A program made the translations under genes and the position numbers. Below, one piece after another: positions 1-8,418 of a stretch of DNA of 64,000 nucleotides; positions within the stretch are counted from its first letter, which is position 1, and every line of letters begins with the position of its first letter. This DNA comes from Chromatiales bacterium (ex Bugula neritina AB1) (lineage in GTDB: Bacteria > Pseudomonadota > Gammaproteobacteria > Granulosicoccales > Granulosicoccaceae). Where the stretch lies: the NCBI GenBank assembly GCA_001730015.1, contig MDLA01000079.1, positions 1 through 64,000 of the forward strand. The letters run 5' to 3'. The notes under the pieces were generated by a model. The model did not search any database, was not told the origin of the DNA, and saw nothing but the letters and a program-made list of their open reading frames with translations.

Positions 1-118
1 TCTTGCAAATAATCAGTAAGTCGTCGACGCGAGAAGAAAATCCACTGTGAAATCCCATGGATTGAATAAATAAAGTCGGCGCGATACACTCGCCACCACC
101 TGAATAATGCGGGTTAGT
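1..118. repeat. Palindromic miniature element, copy 1 (left part outside window)
   Basis: This non-coding stretch matches the right-hand half of two further elements at 3463-3637 and 11131-11310. Shared blocks include GACGCGAGAAGAAAAT, a TGAAATCCC block, a GCGCG..A..CTCGCCACC block and the terminal TGAATAATGCGGGTTAG. Only the right terminus, ending near 118, lies inside the window. It sits just downstream of the HAD phosphatase 3' end. A non-autonomous transposable element (MITE) is the likeliest identity. Confidence 0.7.
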
Positions 119-124
119 AAAGCG

Positions 125-718
125 CTAAAGCAGAGTCAGCAGCTGTTCCAGCTGGTTGATCTTCACATCGGTCAGTTCCGGCCACGGGTAGTGCGCTTGT
201 GTATCAAAGTGCACGGTGGTTACACTGGCATTCCTTCCTGCCTCTAGATCAAACACGTAGTCACCAATCATAGCGGTTTCTGTGTTACCGGCATTCCAAA
301 GAGTCATAAGAAGGTGGAGCCCGGCCGGGTCCGGTTTGGGGGCGCAGTCTTCGCGGCCGATAATTTCGTTGTCGCTGAAAAAGCCGGATAACCCAGCTGC
401 TGTCAGTGTTTCGTGGGCAATGTCTTTGGCGTTGCGGGTGACGATCCCCAGTGAATAGTCGCGGTTTTTGAGTGCGGTTAGTACTTCCACAGCGCTGGTT
501 TGAGCGCGGGAGTCCGCGGCGATATCCATCTCTAGTTGATGAAGCCTGGCTGTTGTCGCCAGCGCTTGCTCCTCCGGCATTTTGCTTATGGCTTCGAGAA
601 TAGGCCGATTGCCTTCAATGCCAAGTTGGCGGCGAATCTGATCAAAATCGTGTGCGGCTATTGTCAGTGTGCCATCCATATCAAATATCCAGTGACGGCA
701 GTGAGCTAGTTGGGCCAT
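125..718 (-). CDS. HAD-superfamily hydrolase, phosphoglycolate-phosphatase-like
   Basis: A 197-residue cytoplasmic phosphatase of the haloacid dehalogenase superfamily. Motif I is FDMDGTL near the N-terminus with the nucleophilic Asp, motif II is in GIVTRN, the motif III lysine is in KPDPAGL and motif IV is IGDYVFDLEAG. A helical cap lies between motifs I and II, as in subfamily IA enzymes such as Gph. The start at 718 is preferred over an upstream in-frame start at 757 because GGGGAG lies about 5 bases ahead of it and homology begins there. The natural substrate cannot be told from sequence; phosphoglycolate or another small phosphomonoester is plausible. It is divergent from the Gfo/Idh gene. 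Confidence 0.85.
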   Translation of the reverse strand: MAQLAHCRHWIFDMDGTLTIAAHDFDQIRRQLGIEGNRPILEAISKMPEEQALATTARLHQLEMDIAADSRAQTSAVEVLTALKNRDYSLGIVTRNAKDIAHETLTAAGLSGFFSDNEIIGREDCAPKPDPAGLHLLMTLWNAGNTETAMIGDYVFDLEAGRNASVTTVHFDTQAHYPWPELTDVKINQLEQLLTLL

Positions 719-778
719 AGAGGCTCCCCGGGTGAATGGCGGCAGTGGAAAGGACACGTTGCAACGATTGTGACCGTA

Positions 779-825
779 CCGCTATAGCGGTGCACGGTTG
801 AACGGTATCGAAAGTAAATTACTTT
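779..825. promoter_or_regulatory. Divergent intergenic region with two palindromes
   Basis: Between the HAD gene and the oxidoreductase gene lie CCGCTATAGCGG (779-790) and AAAGTAAATTACTTT (811-825), both perfect or near-perfect palindromes. A partly related CGCTATAG...GCGG sequence follows close to the oxidoreductase start. They could be operator sites for a local regulator, but no regulator gene is adjacent. This is an inference from symmetry and position only. Confidence 0.3.
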
Positions 826-866
826 ACGCTATAGTAGCGGCTTGTTAGAAACAGCGACACCTGAGC

Positions 867-1832
867 ATGAGCATTAACGTTGGCATAATCGGCACTGGTC
901 GTATATCGCATATGCAATTAGCACCGGCGATGCAGCATATTGAAGGAGCCCGGCTGTGGAGCGTATTAAGCCGTGATAACCGGCGCGCAGCCGAATTTGC
1001 TAATTTGCACGGTGCCACAGCGCCGGTCAATGCCTATGCTTCTCTGGCTTCCTTTCTGGCCGATCCCAGTCTTGAAGCGGTGATTATCGCCACACCCGAC
1101 GCATTACATGCGCGCCAGGCAATTGCCTGCGCCCGTGCCGGTAAGCATGTGCTGCTGGAAAAGCCAATGGCCACAACAGCCGAAGATGCAGCAGAGATAA
1201 ATGAAACCTTCAAGCAAGAGCTTTTGAAACTTGGTATTGCCTACCATCTGCGCTGGCACGACGGACACCGGAAAATAGCGGCGATGCTGCATGAAGGTAT
1301 GCTCGGCAAACCGCGTTATGCAAGAGCGCTGTGGACCTGGGAGGCAGAGGATAACTCCAACTGGCGAGCGCATCCGGAACTGGGTCGATGGTGGGGGCTG
1401 GCTGGTGTTGGAACGCATTGTATAGATTTGATGCGCTGGATGTTATTGCCGGTGTGCGGTGAAGTAACCCGCTGTCGTTCGGTCATAGACAGCAGCACTT
1501 ACGGCGGCCCGCATGATGAGACCGCTTGTGTATCGATGCAGTTCGGCGATAGCGTACCGGTCGATATCACAACATCGGTTATGTTTAGTGCTCCATCGCG
1601 GTTTGAGCTCTATTGCGAAGAGGCAATGGTAGTCTGTGAAGGAACACTGGGGCCGAGTGGCGGCGGAACTATTACCATTAACAATGCACCGCTGGATTTT
1701 GAATTGCGCAACCCTTATGTGGGCGAAATCCAGAATTTCATTGATGCCATTTCCGGCACCACTCGTATAGCTGTGCCCGGTTCGGAAGGGCTTAGAAACG
1801 TAGAGTTATTACTCGAAGCTGCATCGGATTAG
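867..1832 (+). CDS. Gfo/Idh/MocA-family NAD(P)-dependent oxidoreductase
   Basis: A 321-residue cytoplasmic oxidoreductase. The N-terminal Rossmann fold begins with VGIIGTGRI (dinucleotide-binding GxGxxx), and the family motif EKP is present in LLEKPMA near residue 95. A C-terminal alpha/beta domain follows, with the His of GVGTHCIDLMRW in the usual position. Members oxidise or reduce sugars, inositols or related polyols; the substrate here is unknown. It converges on the nucleoside hydrolase gene with a 4-base tail overlap. Confidence 0.85.
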   Translation: MSINVGIIGTGRISHMQLAPAMQHIEGARLWSVLSRDNRRAAEFANLHGATAPVNAYASLASFLADPSLEAVIIATPDALHARQAIACARAGKHVLLEKPMATTAEDAAEINETFKQELLKLGIAYHLRWHDGHRKIAAMLHEGMLGKPRYARALWTWEAEDNSNWRAHPELGRWWGLAGVGTHCIDLMRWMLLPVCGEVTRCRSVIDSSTYGGPHDETACVSMQFGDSVPVDITTSVMFSAPSRFELYCEEAMVVCEGTLGPSGGGTITINNAPLDFELRNPYVGEIQNFIDAISGTTRIAVPGSEGLRNVELLLEAASD

Positions 1833-2746
1833 GGTCTGGTACCTAGAATGTCAAAGTACTCGTCAATCAGGGCTGTCCGGTCCACATCCAAAGCAATCTG
1901 TTTATTGGACTCACAGACTTTGGTGGTTGTGGTGCGACCGATTTGCTCTCCGTCGGTAATTACATCGAAGCGGCCGGTTTCGGTTTTATACCATTGCGGG
2001 TTCGCAGCATAGGCGACTGCCAGCAGATCGTGCGGGCAGCACCCGTCAATGTTCCGTTGCTCTTTATAAAAGTTGATATAAAATTCTGCAGCATTGTGCA
2101 GAAATCCACCGATACGCGGCGAGGCAGCGGCCAGGCGGCCAAGATAGGGGCGATCAAACACTATCTGGTGCGTGATATCAAGGCCGTGTACAACAACAGG
2201 CCAGCTGGCAGTCAATACCTTTTGCGCAGCATGCGGATCATTCCAGATATTGGCTTCAGCAAACGGGGTGACATTGCCACTGGCATAAAATACTCCGCCC
2301 ATAACGATCACCTCGGCCACTTTGTCGGCGATATCCGGTGCTTGCTCAAGTGCTTTAGCAAGGTTGGTCAGCGGGCCTACCGGAATCAATGTGATCTCTC
2401 CCGGTTGCTCCCGAACCAGATCTATAATCAGTTCTGCGGCAGAGCTTTTGTCGCGTCGGGTTGTGGGTACCGGTAACTCGATATTGCCAAAACCATTAAC
2501 GCCATGAACAAAATCCGGTGCGGGGTTACGCTTGATATGCAAGGGTGAGTCTGCGCCCTGTGCTACCGGTACCGAGGTGTTGCAGAGCTCGCATATTCGC
2601 AATGCATTTTGTGTTGCAAGCTCCGTCGAGACATTGCCGAAAATACTGGTGAGCGCTAACACCTCAAGCTTCGGGTGTGACAGCGCGTAGCACAGAGCTA
2701 TGGCGTCGTCGATTCCCGGATCAGTGTCGATAATAACTTTTTTCAT
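1829..2746 (-). CDS. Inosine-uridine-type nucleoside hydrolase
   Basis: A 305-residue member of the IunH/Rih family, which hydrolyses the N-glycosidic bond of ribonucleosides to free base and ribose. The calcium-binding motif DTDPGIDDA is at residues 7-15, with further family motifs LTNLAKAL, MGGVF, EANIWNDPHAA and the HDLLAVAY block near the C-terminus. Length is typical. It lies 18 bases downstream of the Nudix gene on the same strand, so the two probably form a nucleotide salvage operon. Confidence 0.9.
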   Translation of the reverse strand: MKKVIIDTDPGIDDAIALCYALSHPKLEVLALTSIFGNVSTELATQNALRICELCNTSVPVAQGADSPLHIKRNPAPDFVHGVNGFGNIELPVPTTRRDKSSAAELIIDLVREQPGEITLIPVGPLTNLAKALEQAPDIADKVAEVIVMGGVFYASGNVTPFAEANIWNDPHAAQKVLTASWPVVVHGLDITHQIVFDRPYLGRLAAASPRIGGFLHNAAEFYINFYKEQRNIDGCCPHDLLAVAYAANPQWYKTETGRFDVITDGEQIGRTTTTKVCESNKQIALDVDRTALIDEYFDILGTRP

Positions 2747-2764
2747 AGATTGTAAACGTAAGGG

Positions 2765-3331
2765 CTAAAGGGTAATTCGGCCGGATTGCATTGCGACGTG
2801 AAGTTTTAGCAGTCCCGCCACCGTCATGCAATCGGTAATCTCGCCATCAAGTGCCATCGTCACTGCATCGATCAGCGGGAGCCGCTTTATTAAAAGCTGC
2901 TCCGTGTCTTCATGCTCTGTTTCGCCCGGGGTCAGATCGCTGGCCACATAGATATAACCGGTTTCGTCTGAAACCGAATTAGACGGATGAATCTTCATCA
3001 ATTGCTGCCATTTAGCCGCGCTCAGGCCGGTCTCTTCGCGCAATTCACGTTTTGCCCCGTTGAGCGGGTCATCATTGTGTGGTGAGCCACCCATTGGAAC
3101 TTCCCATGAATACTCCTCTAGAGCGTAGCGGTACTGCCCCACAAGCCAGGTATGTTCTTCGTGGTCTACCGGTATGATACCGATCGCCAGATTTTTAAAG
3201 TGCACCACTCCATAGATTCCGTCGCCACCGGACGGGTTGATCACTTTGTCCTCGCGAACGCTGATCCAGGGGTTGCTATACACCGATGTGCTGGAAACCG
3301 TTTGCCAGGGATTGTCGTAAAGATCTGTCAT
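2765..3331 (-). CDS. Nudix hydrolase, ADP-ribose pyrophosphatase-like
   Basis: A 188-residue Nudix protein. The Nudix box reads G(x5)E(x7)REETGL within residues 80-105, preceded by WEVPMGG, the usual fold signature of the ADP-ribose/NDP-sugar pyrophosphatase group (NudF-like). It would hydrolyse a nucleoside diphosphate linked to a moiety X. It is the first gene of a two-gene unit with the nucleoside hydrolase. A palindromic repeat element lies in its upstream region. Confidence 0.85.
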   Translation of the reverse strand: MTDLYDNPWQTVSSTSVYSNPWISVREDKVINPSGGDGIYGVVHFKNLAIGIIPVDHEEHTWLVGQYRYALEEYSWEVPMGGSPHNDDPLNGAKRELREETGLSAAKWQQLMKIHPSNSVSDETGYIYVASDLTPGETEHEDTEQLLIKRLPLIDAVTMALDGEITDCMTVAGLLKLHVAMQSGRITL

Positions 3332-3462
3332 TAGTTCTGCATGTTGTTACTCGCGACTTAACTGACGCGGAGAAAATTGAGTCTGCCGGGATTCGAAAAA
3401 ACCAGCACTATTGCGACCACAGAGGTTACGCGGTCTTTCACCGGCCACATGAGTTACTTAGT

Positions 3463-3637
3463 CTGGATTATTCATCGGGTTGACGGTGTCTCACCTAATC
3501 TTCGAATCCACAGCGAATTATTTATCTTGCAAATATCAAACAAACTATTGGACGCGAGAAGAAAATGCACGGTGAAATCCCTTGCCGTGAATAAGTAAGG
3601 TCAGCGCGTTATGCTCGTCACCCGATGAATAATCCAG
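3463..3637. repeat. Palindromic miniature element, copy 2 (complete)
   Basis: A 175-bp non-coding element bounded by perfect 17-bp inverted repeats, CTGGATTATTCATCGGG at 3463-3479 and its complement at 3621-3637. The interior matches copies at 1-118 and 11131-11310, including GGACGCGAGAAGAAAAT. It occupies much of the 570-base gap between the Nudix and MFS genes, where no other feature was recognised apart from the MFS promoter region. A MITE is the likeliest identity. Confidence 0.8.
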
Positions 3638-3899
3638 GTTAGAATAGCTCGCACAAACGCATGACAGCTTAAAACACGTGAACTCGCCTGATTCTTGTTA
3701 CGCCTTAATTTATCGGAATTTTCTATCGTCGGTTTGTTAAACGGCTGGAATGGCGTCTTTAGCCTGTGACCGACATTAATGTTGCGGTACAGGATACTAA
3801 AGTAAAGGCCGATTGTGGTGTGTTTGTCGGGCAGATTGTTGTATGTTCACCCAAAGCCTGCAACGGGTTTTGCTCGAAATCCGCTAAAAATAGGGGAAG

Positions 3900-5084
3900 G
3901 TGATAAGAATTACGTGGTTTGCTTTGTATTGCGGATTCCTCCTTAGTATATCTGCATTTTCTATCGACATAATACTGCCTGCTTTTTTAGCAATCAGCGA
4001 TGGCCTTGAGATTTCTGTTCAGCAGTTACAGCTGATTGTGCCGGTTTACATGATTGCGCTCGGGCTTGGTAATCCGCTATATGGTGCTTTGTCAGATCGC
4101 ATCGGCAGGCGTCCGGGTATATTCATCGGTCTGTCCATCTACCTGTTTGGTTCGGTCATTTGCGGCTTGGCCAGCAGCCTCGATACCATGCTGATTGGCC
4201 GCTTTTTTCAGGGGTTTGGCGCAGCCGCCGCTCCGGTTTTGTGTCGCGCCATGATCAGAGACCGGTTTGAAGGGATGGAACTGGCTCAGAATATGGCCAT
4301 TGCAAGTATGTTCTTTGCACTCGGACCGATGCTGGCCCCGTTGCTTGGCTTCGGTGTCTATGCCTTGTTCGGTTGGAGAGCGGTTTTTGGTATGTTGGTG
4401 CTGGTTGGATTGACAATGGTTGTGGCAACCTGGTTTCAACAGGAGACACTGGCAGTTGCGGCACGCCGCAAACGCGGGCTCCAGCTACTGTGGGACGACA
4501 CCCTGGCTATCATACGGCACCCCCAGTCCCGCCATTTCATTATTCTTTCGTGTTTCTGTACTGCCATGGTGCTAACGTTCCTGACGCATGCCCCGGTTAT
4601 CTACGATAGCCTCGGTGCCGGCAGTGGTGTGTTTGCGACAATGTTTGCGTTGTGTTCTTTGGGCATAGTGGCAGGCCAGGTGATCAACCACCGGCTGATA
4701 AAAAATGTAGGGGCTGCCCGAGCGGCTACGTATGCTGCCTGGGTTATAGCCGCTACCGCACTGGTTATATTTCTCGCGAGCGCTAACGGCCACATGACAA
4801 CCGGCTTGTTTACCGCGCTGATGTTTTCGTTTAATTCGTGCTACCTGATTGTCTATTCCAACTTTGCCAGCCTGACGCTGGAGCCACACGGGGAGCGAGC
4901 GGGGAGTGCGGCGGCAATGTTTGGGCTGCTGAGCTATTTATTCGGTTCGATGATCGTTGTGCTGGTTAACTTTATAACCGATGCCCAGCTGACTCACTGG
5001 GCGCTGTGCTTTGTTGTGCTGGCCGTGATAACGGCGGTCGGGGCGCGGCGATGGAGTAGTCGTTTGTCCGTCACGCTGGAGTGA
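3900..5084 (+). CDS. MFS transporter, Bcr/CflA drug-efflux type
   Basis: A 394-residue inner-membrane protein with about 12 hydrophobic segments. Motif A GALSDRIGRRP follows helix 2, and the loop QGFGAAAAPVLCRAMIRD is characteristic of the Bcr/CflA DHA1 group, which exports drugs or metabolites using the proton gradient. The start is GTG at 3900; an in-frame TAG lies three codons upstream, so no longer start is possible. AGGGGAAGG abuts the start, an unusually short spacing. It converges tightly with the secreted lyase gene. Confidence 0.85.
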   Translation: MIRITWFALYCGFLLSISAFSIDIILPAFLAISDGLEISVQQLQLIVPVYMIALGLGNPLYGALSDRIGRRPGIFIGLSIYLFGSVICGLASSLDTMLIGRFFQGFGAAAAPVLCRAMIRDRFEGMELAQNMAIASMFFALGPMLAPLLGFGVYALFGWRAVFGMLVLVGLTMVVATWFQQETLAVAARRKRGLQLLWDDTLAIIRHPQSRHFIILSCFCTAMVLTFLTHAPVIYDSLGAGSGVFATMFALCSLGIVAGQVINHRLIKNVGAARAATYAAWVIAATALVIFLASANGHMTTGLFTALMFSFNSCYLIVYSNFASLTLEPHGERAGSAAAMFGLLSYLFGSMIVVLVNFITDAQLTHWALCFVVLAVITAVGARRWSSRLSVTLE

Positions 5085-5085
5085 T

Positions 5086-6222
5086 TCAGTCAGTTATCGG
5101 CTTGGTTGAAATAGCGAAGTTGTCGAACCGGATAGTCTGATCAGCGGTGGGAGCCCAGGTCGGGTCGTTGCCGCCGAAAAATGTACTGAAGTAAAACAGA
5201 TTGATACCGACGCTTTCGATCTTGCGATATTCGAAATTGTCAATGCTAAGTACCTTTTTTCCATCGAACCAGGCTTCTAGAATTCCGTTTTTACGCCCGA
5301 CTGAATTGAGCACCACTCTCTGCTGAATCCGGTGCCACCGTTCCGGTGTCGCGTGAACATTCCAGTGCTCGTCGTCACCGTAGTAATTTTTCTGACCCGC
5401 ATGGTAAACGTAATTTTCCATAGCGCCGTCCGCGCGCCACATGGTTCGTGCACTCCAGCCGTCGTATCCGCTCGGGAACCCGCCGCCTGTATTGCATCCG
5501 GTTTCCGGTGCCTGATTAGTGTCTGCACCGCACAATCCCGGTAATTTTCCGCCCAGTACAAACTGAAAATCTTTGCCGAATTTTATGTCGTAGGAGAGAT
5601 AGAGCTCGTCATAGGACTTTGGCAGGCCCATGCTGAATTGAACGTCGGCAAGGAAAGCGCTGGCGCCATCAGAGCCATAAGCGCCGGCGGGGTAGGTCAC
5701 CTCCATTGCGTTGCCGTGCGCTGCATCATCAGTAACGATGCTGACACGCCCTTCGTCGAAACCGATGTGCCAACGTGGCGTATCCCAGCCGCTGTTGAGC
5801 TGGTCGCCCTGATATAAGCCGGGGCTGGATAAGTTGAACTGTTGCCTGAAGATCAGGCCCGGGTCTTTTTTAGCAGTGCCTACAAAGCAACTCCGGTGGT
5901 TTTCGTAACCCCAGCCATCGCCGTCAATATCGGCATCTGGGCTGCTGCAATAAGGGTGTCTTCCTTTGTAGAGCGTTCCGTCTTTTTTCGGGCCGCCGGT
6001 GTCCTTCTTTTTGCGGCCATCGTCATCAGGCCGTTTCACAGAAGAATCGGAAACCTTGCACGAGCGGTGGTTTTCCCAGCCCCAGCCATCACCGTCCGGA
6101 TCGCTGGATTTATAGACGCAGTCGGGCGTGGCGGCGGAAGAAGGCGTTGTGAGTGCGCCGTTTAGAACAACGGCGCAGATAATCGGCAAGAGAAAAATCA
6201 GGGGTCGCTTACTTCGATACAT
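5086..6222 (-). CDS. Secreted polysaccharide-lyase-like protein with two Ca-type DGDGWGWEN repeats
   Basis: A 378-residue exported protein. A signal peptide spans residues 1-31, ending SSAA. Two short modules follow: DPDGDGWGWENHRSC near 41-55 and DIDGDGWGYENHRSC near 98-112, each with a flanking Cys partner and an acidic loop typical of calcium-binding modules in marine carbohydrate-active enzymes. A Lys/Asp-rich linker separates them. Residues 125-375 look like the beta-jelly-roll of polysaccharide lyase family 14-type (alginate lyase-like) proteins, ending in ADQTIRFDNFAIS. Function as an alginate or other glycan lyase is inferred from fold resemblance. Confidence 0.7.
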   Translation of the reverse strand: MYRSKRPLIFLLPIICAVVLNGALTTPSSAATPDCVYKSSDPDGDGWGWENHRSCKVSDSSVKRPDDDGRKKKDTGGPKKDGTLYKGRHPYCSSPDADIDGDGWGYENHRSCFVGTAKKDPGLIFRQQFNLSSPGLYQGDQLNSGWDTPRWHIGFDEGRVSIVTDDAAHGNAMEVTYPAGAYGSDGASAFLADVQFSMGLPKSYDELYLSYDIKFGKDFQFVLGGKLPGLCGADTNQAPETGCNTGGGFPSGYDGWSARTMWRADGAMENYVYHAGQKNYYGDDEHWNVHATPERWHRIQQRVVLNSVGRKNGILEAWFDGKKVLSIDNFEYRKIESVGINLFYFSTFFGGNDPTWAPTADQTIRFDNFAISTKPITD

Positions 6223-6424
6223 AAATAATAAAGGAGTCTTCTGAGCTTGCGTTCAATAACCGGCATTTTAGGCGATAAGCGCTTTCGCTTGCCTCAAGAC
6301 CGGTGATTGAATGATTGCAAATGGATGTGCTGAGAATAGGGCAATACAATCATTACATAAGAAGTAAAACAGAAACATGAGTGGAAAGTAATAATCTCTG
6401 CACGCACGCTTGGTTTGCTGCTGT

Positions 6425-7033
6425 CTAAGAGCTTGTCCAGTAGCTGATTATGTCTTCGGGCACCGGTCGCTTGCGCTCGTTCGGCTGCTCGGCTTTTCTG
6501 CCGATGTGAATAAACCCGGCCACAAGGTCTGTCGCCGCATCGCCGCCGAGTGATTCAATAACCGCTTTATCGTAAGCAGGCCATTCGGTAAGCCACTGTG
6601 CAGCATAATCGTAAGCTTGTGCCGCCAACAGAATATGGGCGCACACCGCTCCGGCCGATAGCTGCTGTTCCCATACGGGTATTTTATGCGGAATTGTCGG
6701 TTTGAATAGTACGGCAATAACCACTCCTCCCCGTTGCATCCGATTGCATTCAACCTGCTCCAGAGATTCTCCCATATCGCTGCCGGATTGAATGGAGCTG
6801 TCTTCTTCACATCGCTTGCGGGCGGCAGGAACAATAACTTGCTCACTGAACTGTTTTCTAGCCTCGCCTTTCAATACAACAATTCTCCAGGGCTGTACAT
6901 TGGAATGGTCCGGAACCCGGAGTCCAATTTGCAAAATAGCGTTCAGTGCGTCATCGGCCGGGGCTTCCGGGAGCATTTTTTTTGCAACTACCGAGCGGCG
7001 TTGCTGCATAAAATCAATTACTTGCTGGGACAT
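6425..7033 (-). CDS. Nitroreductase-family FMN oxidoreductase, YdjA-like
   Basis: A protein of about 202 residues beginning MSQQVIDFMQQRRS, matching the RRS motif with which nitroreductase-family enzymes start. RVPDHSNVQPWR and GAVCAHILLAAQAY match the FMN-binding dimer fold. It is closest in style to the short YdjA group. An upstream in-frame extension to 7132 exists but carries no family homology. Likely reduces nitro or quinone substrates with NAD(P)H; the physiological substrate is unknown. It is divergent from the MutT-like gene. Confidence 0.8.
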   Translation of the reverse strand: MSQQVIDFMQQRRSVVAKKMLPEAPADDALNAILQIGLRVPDHSNVQPWRIVVLKGEARKQFSEQVIVPAARKRCEEDSSIQSGSDMGESLEQVECNRMQRGGVVIAVLFKPTIPHKIPVWEQQLSAGAVCAHILLAAQAYDYAAQWLTEWPAYDKAVIESLGGDAATDLVAGFIHIGRKAEQPNERKRPVPEDIISYWTSS

Positions 7034-7144
7034 TCGTTTACTCGAATAGGTGTTTGAGGGTGTTTGGCGGGCGAAAGCAGCTGGCTGACTATATTTGCCT
7101 GACTGTAGTGGTAAAGTACGTGCGTTCGCCACTGGAATTAATTG

Positions 7145-7657
7145 ATGAAACCACCTGCACAGGGCTATAGCCTCTCACAAATAGACGATAATTGGCAGGC
7201 TGTACATCGCGCAACACTGGGCTTTGCTGTGGTCGACGGGCGAGTTCTGCTGATTCGCAAAAAACGCGGGCTTGGTGCGGGAAAGATAAACGGGCCGGGC
7301 GGCAAACTGGATGCAGGAGAGTCATCCCTTCAGTGTGCGGTTCGCGAAGTGGAGGAAGAACTGTGCATAACGCTTGTTGATCCGCTGGAATATGGCGAGC
7401 TGAAATTCCAGTTTACAGATGCCTATTCGATTCATGTGCACGTCTACCTGGCCAGGTCGTATCTGGGGGAGCCCAGAGAAACCGCTGAGGCAATACCGTT
7501 GTGGTTTAATTTCGCAGACATACCCTACGACGAAATGTGGGCGGACGACAAAATCTGGTTACCTCGGGTGTTGAATGGTGAGTATGTGACCGGCCGGTTT
7601 ATTTTTGACGGCGATACCATGCTCGATCACGAGGTGGCGTTTCGTAAATTCGCTTAA
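7145..7657 (+). CDS. Nudix hydrolase, MutT/MTH1-like
   Basis: A 170-residue cytoplasmic Nudix protein. The stretch GAGKINGPGGKLDAGES followed by AVREVEEEL is a full Nudix box and resembles the MTH1 group, which removes oxidised purine nucleoside triphosphates from the pool. ATG at 7145 is chosen; a TTG directly precedes it in frame. It is transcribed away from the nitroreductase and ends at a probable terminator shared with the converging murU gene. Confidence 0.8.
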   Translation: MKPPAQGYSLSQIDDNWQAVHRATLGFAVVDGRVLLIRKKRGLGAGKINGPGGKLDAGESSLQCAVREVEEELCITLVDPLEYGELKFQFTDAYSIHVHVYLARSYLGEPRETAEAIPLWFNFADIPYDEMWADDKIWLPRVLNGEYVTGRFIFDGDTMLDHEVAFRKFA

Positions 7658-7661
7658 GCTG

Positions 7662-7699
7662 AAAAGTGCCGCAGATTTGTATTCCGGGGTACTTTTTTT
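7662..7699. terminator. Probable bidirectional intrinsic terminator
   Basis: AAAAGTGCC (7662-7670) pairs with GGTACTTTT (7688-7696), allowing one G-U pair, around a 17-base loop, and a run of T follows. It lies between the converging Nudix and murU genes, so it can serve both. Confidence 0.5.
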
Positions 7700-7711
7700 A
7701 TCTAGACAGCG

Positions 7712-8389
7712 TTAGCCGGAAGTGTCAGACAAGTAAGACTCAAGCTGCTGCAGGCGTTCCAGAGTGCCAACATCGAACCAGGCACCGCGGTGAACCTGAG
7801 CGGTAATGACTTTCCGGGTAATCGCCGCGTGCAGAACATCTCGCAACGGCGTGCACGGGGAATCCAGATTAGCAAACAGGCTGGTGTGGTAAATACCGAT
7901 TCCGGCATAGGTCAGGCCGCTGGAGCCTTTACCACGGTGCTCCAGTCGGTCTTGCCGCAAGTCAAAGTCTCCGGTGCTCTTGTGAGAAGGGTTCGGTACC
8001 ACGATAAGGTGAGCGAGAACTCCGGTAGCAGGCAAGCGGATTTGCGTCAAGGGTAAATCGCACCAGATATCCGCGCTGATCACCAGGATCATACCAGTGC
8101 CGAGTATCGGTAGTGCCCGCGCGATGCCACCGGCCGTTTCAAGAGCCGTCTCTTCGTGGCTGTAATTAATGTGTAAGCCATAGGATGATCCATCCCCTAG
8201 TGCATTAACAATTTTTTCGGCCTTCCAGCATGTGTTGATCACCACATCGCTAAAGTCTGCTGTAGCAAGGTTTAGCAGGTGGTACTCGATTAAGCTTTTT
8301 CCTGCCGCCTTCACCAATGGTTTTGCCGTATGATCGGTTAGCGGTTTAAGCCTTTCGCCGCGACCGGCTGCCAGCAACATGGCTTTCAT
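7712..8389 (-). CDS. murU: N-acetylmuramate-1-phosphate uridylyltransferase
   Basis: A 225-residue sugar nucleotidyltransferase beginning MKAMLLAAGRGERLKPLT, the pyrophosphorylase signature (G-x-G-x-R-x-x-P-L-T), with KPLVKAAGKSLIEYHL following. In pseudomonads and relatives MurU makes UDP-MurNAc from MurNAc-1-phosphate in a peptidoglycan recycling route that bypasses de novo synthesis and fosfomycin-sensitive MurA. Assignment is supported by the upstream kinase gene amgK 29 bases away on the same strand. Confidence 0.88.
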   Translation of the reverse strand: MKAMLLAAGRGERLKPLTDHTAKPLVKAAGKSLIEYHLLNLATADFSDVVINTCWKAEKIVNALGDGSSYGLHINYSHEETALETAGGIARALPILGTGMILVISADIWCDLPLTQIRLPATGVLAHLIVVPNPSHKSTGDFDLRQDRLEHRGKGSSGLTYAGIGIYHTSLFANLDSPCTPLRDVLHAAITRKVITAQVHRGAWFDVGTLERLQQLESYLSDTSG

Positions 8390-8418
8390 AGATTACTCAC
8401 AGGGTGGCAGTTAAAGAA

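Noticed and set aside
845..1030. Minus-strand ORF inside the Gfo/Idh gene
   Set aside because: It is an opposite-strand shadow of a well-supported gene and has no family features.
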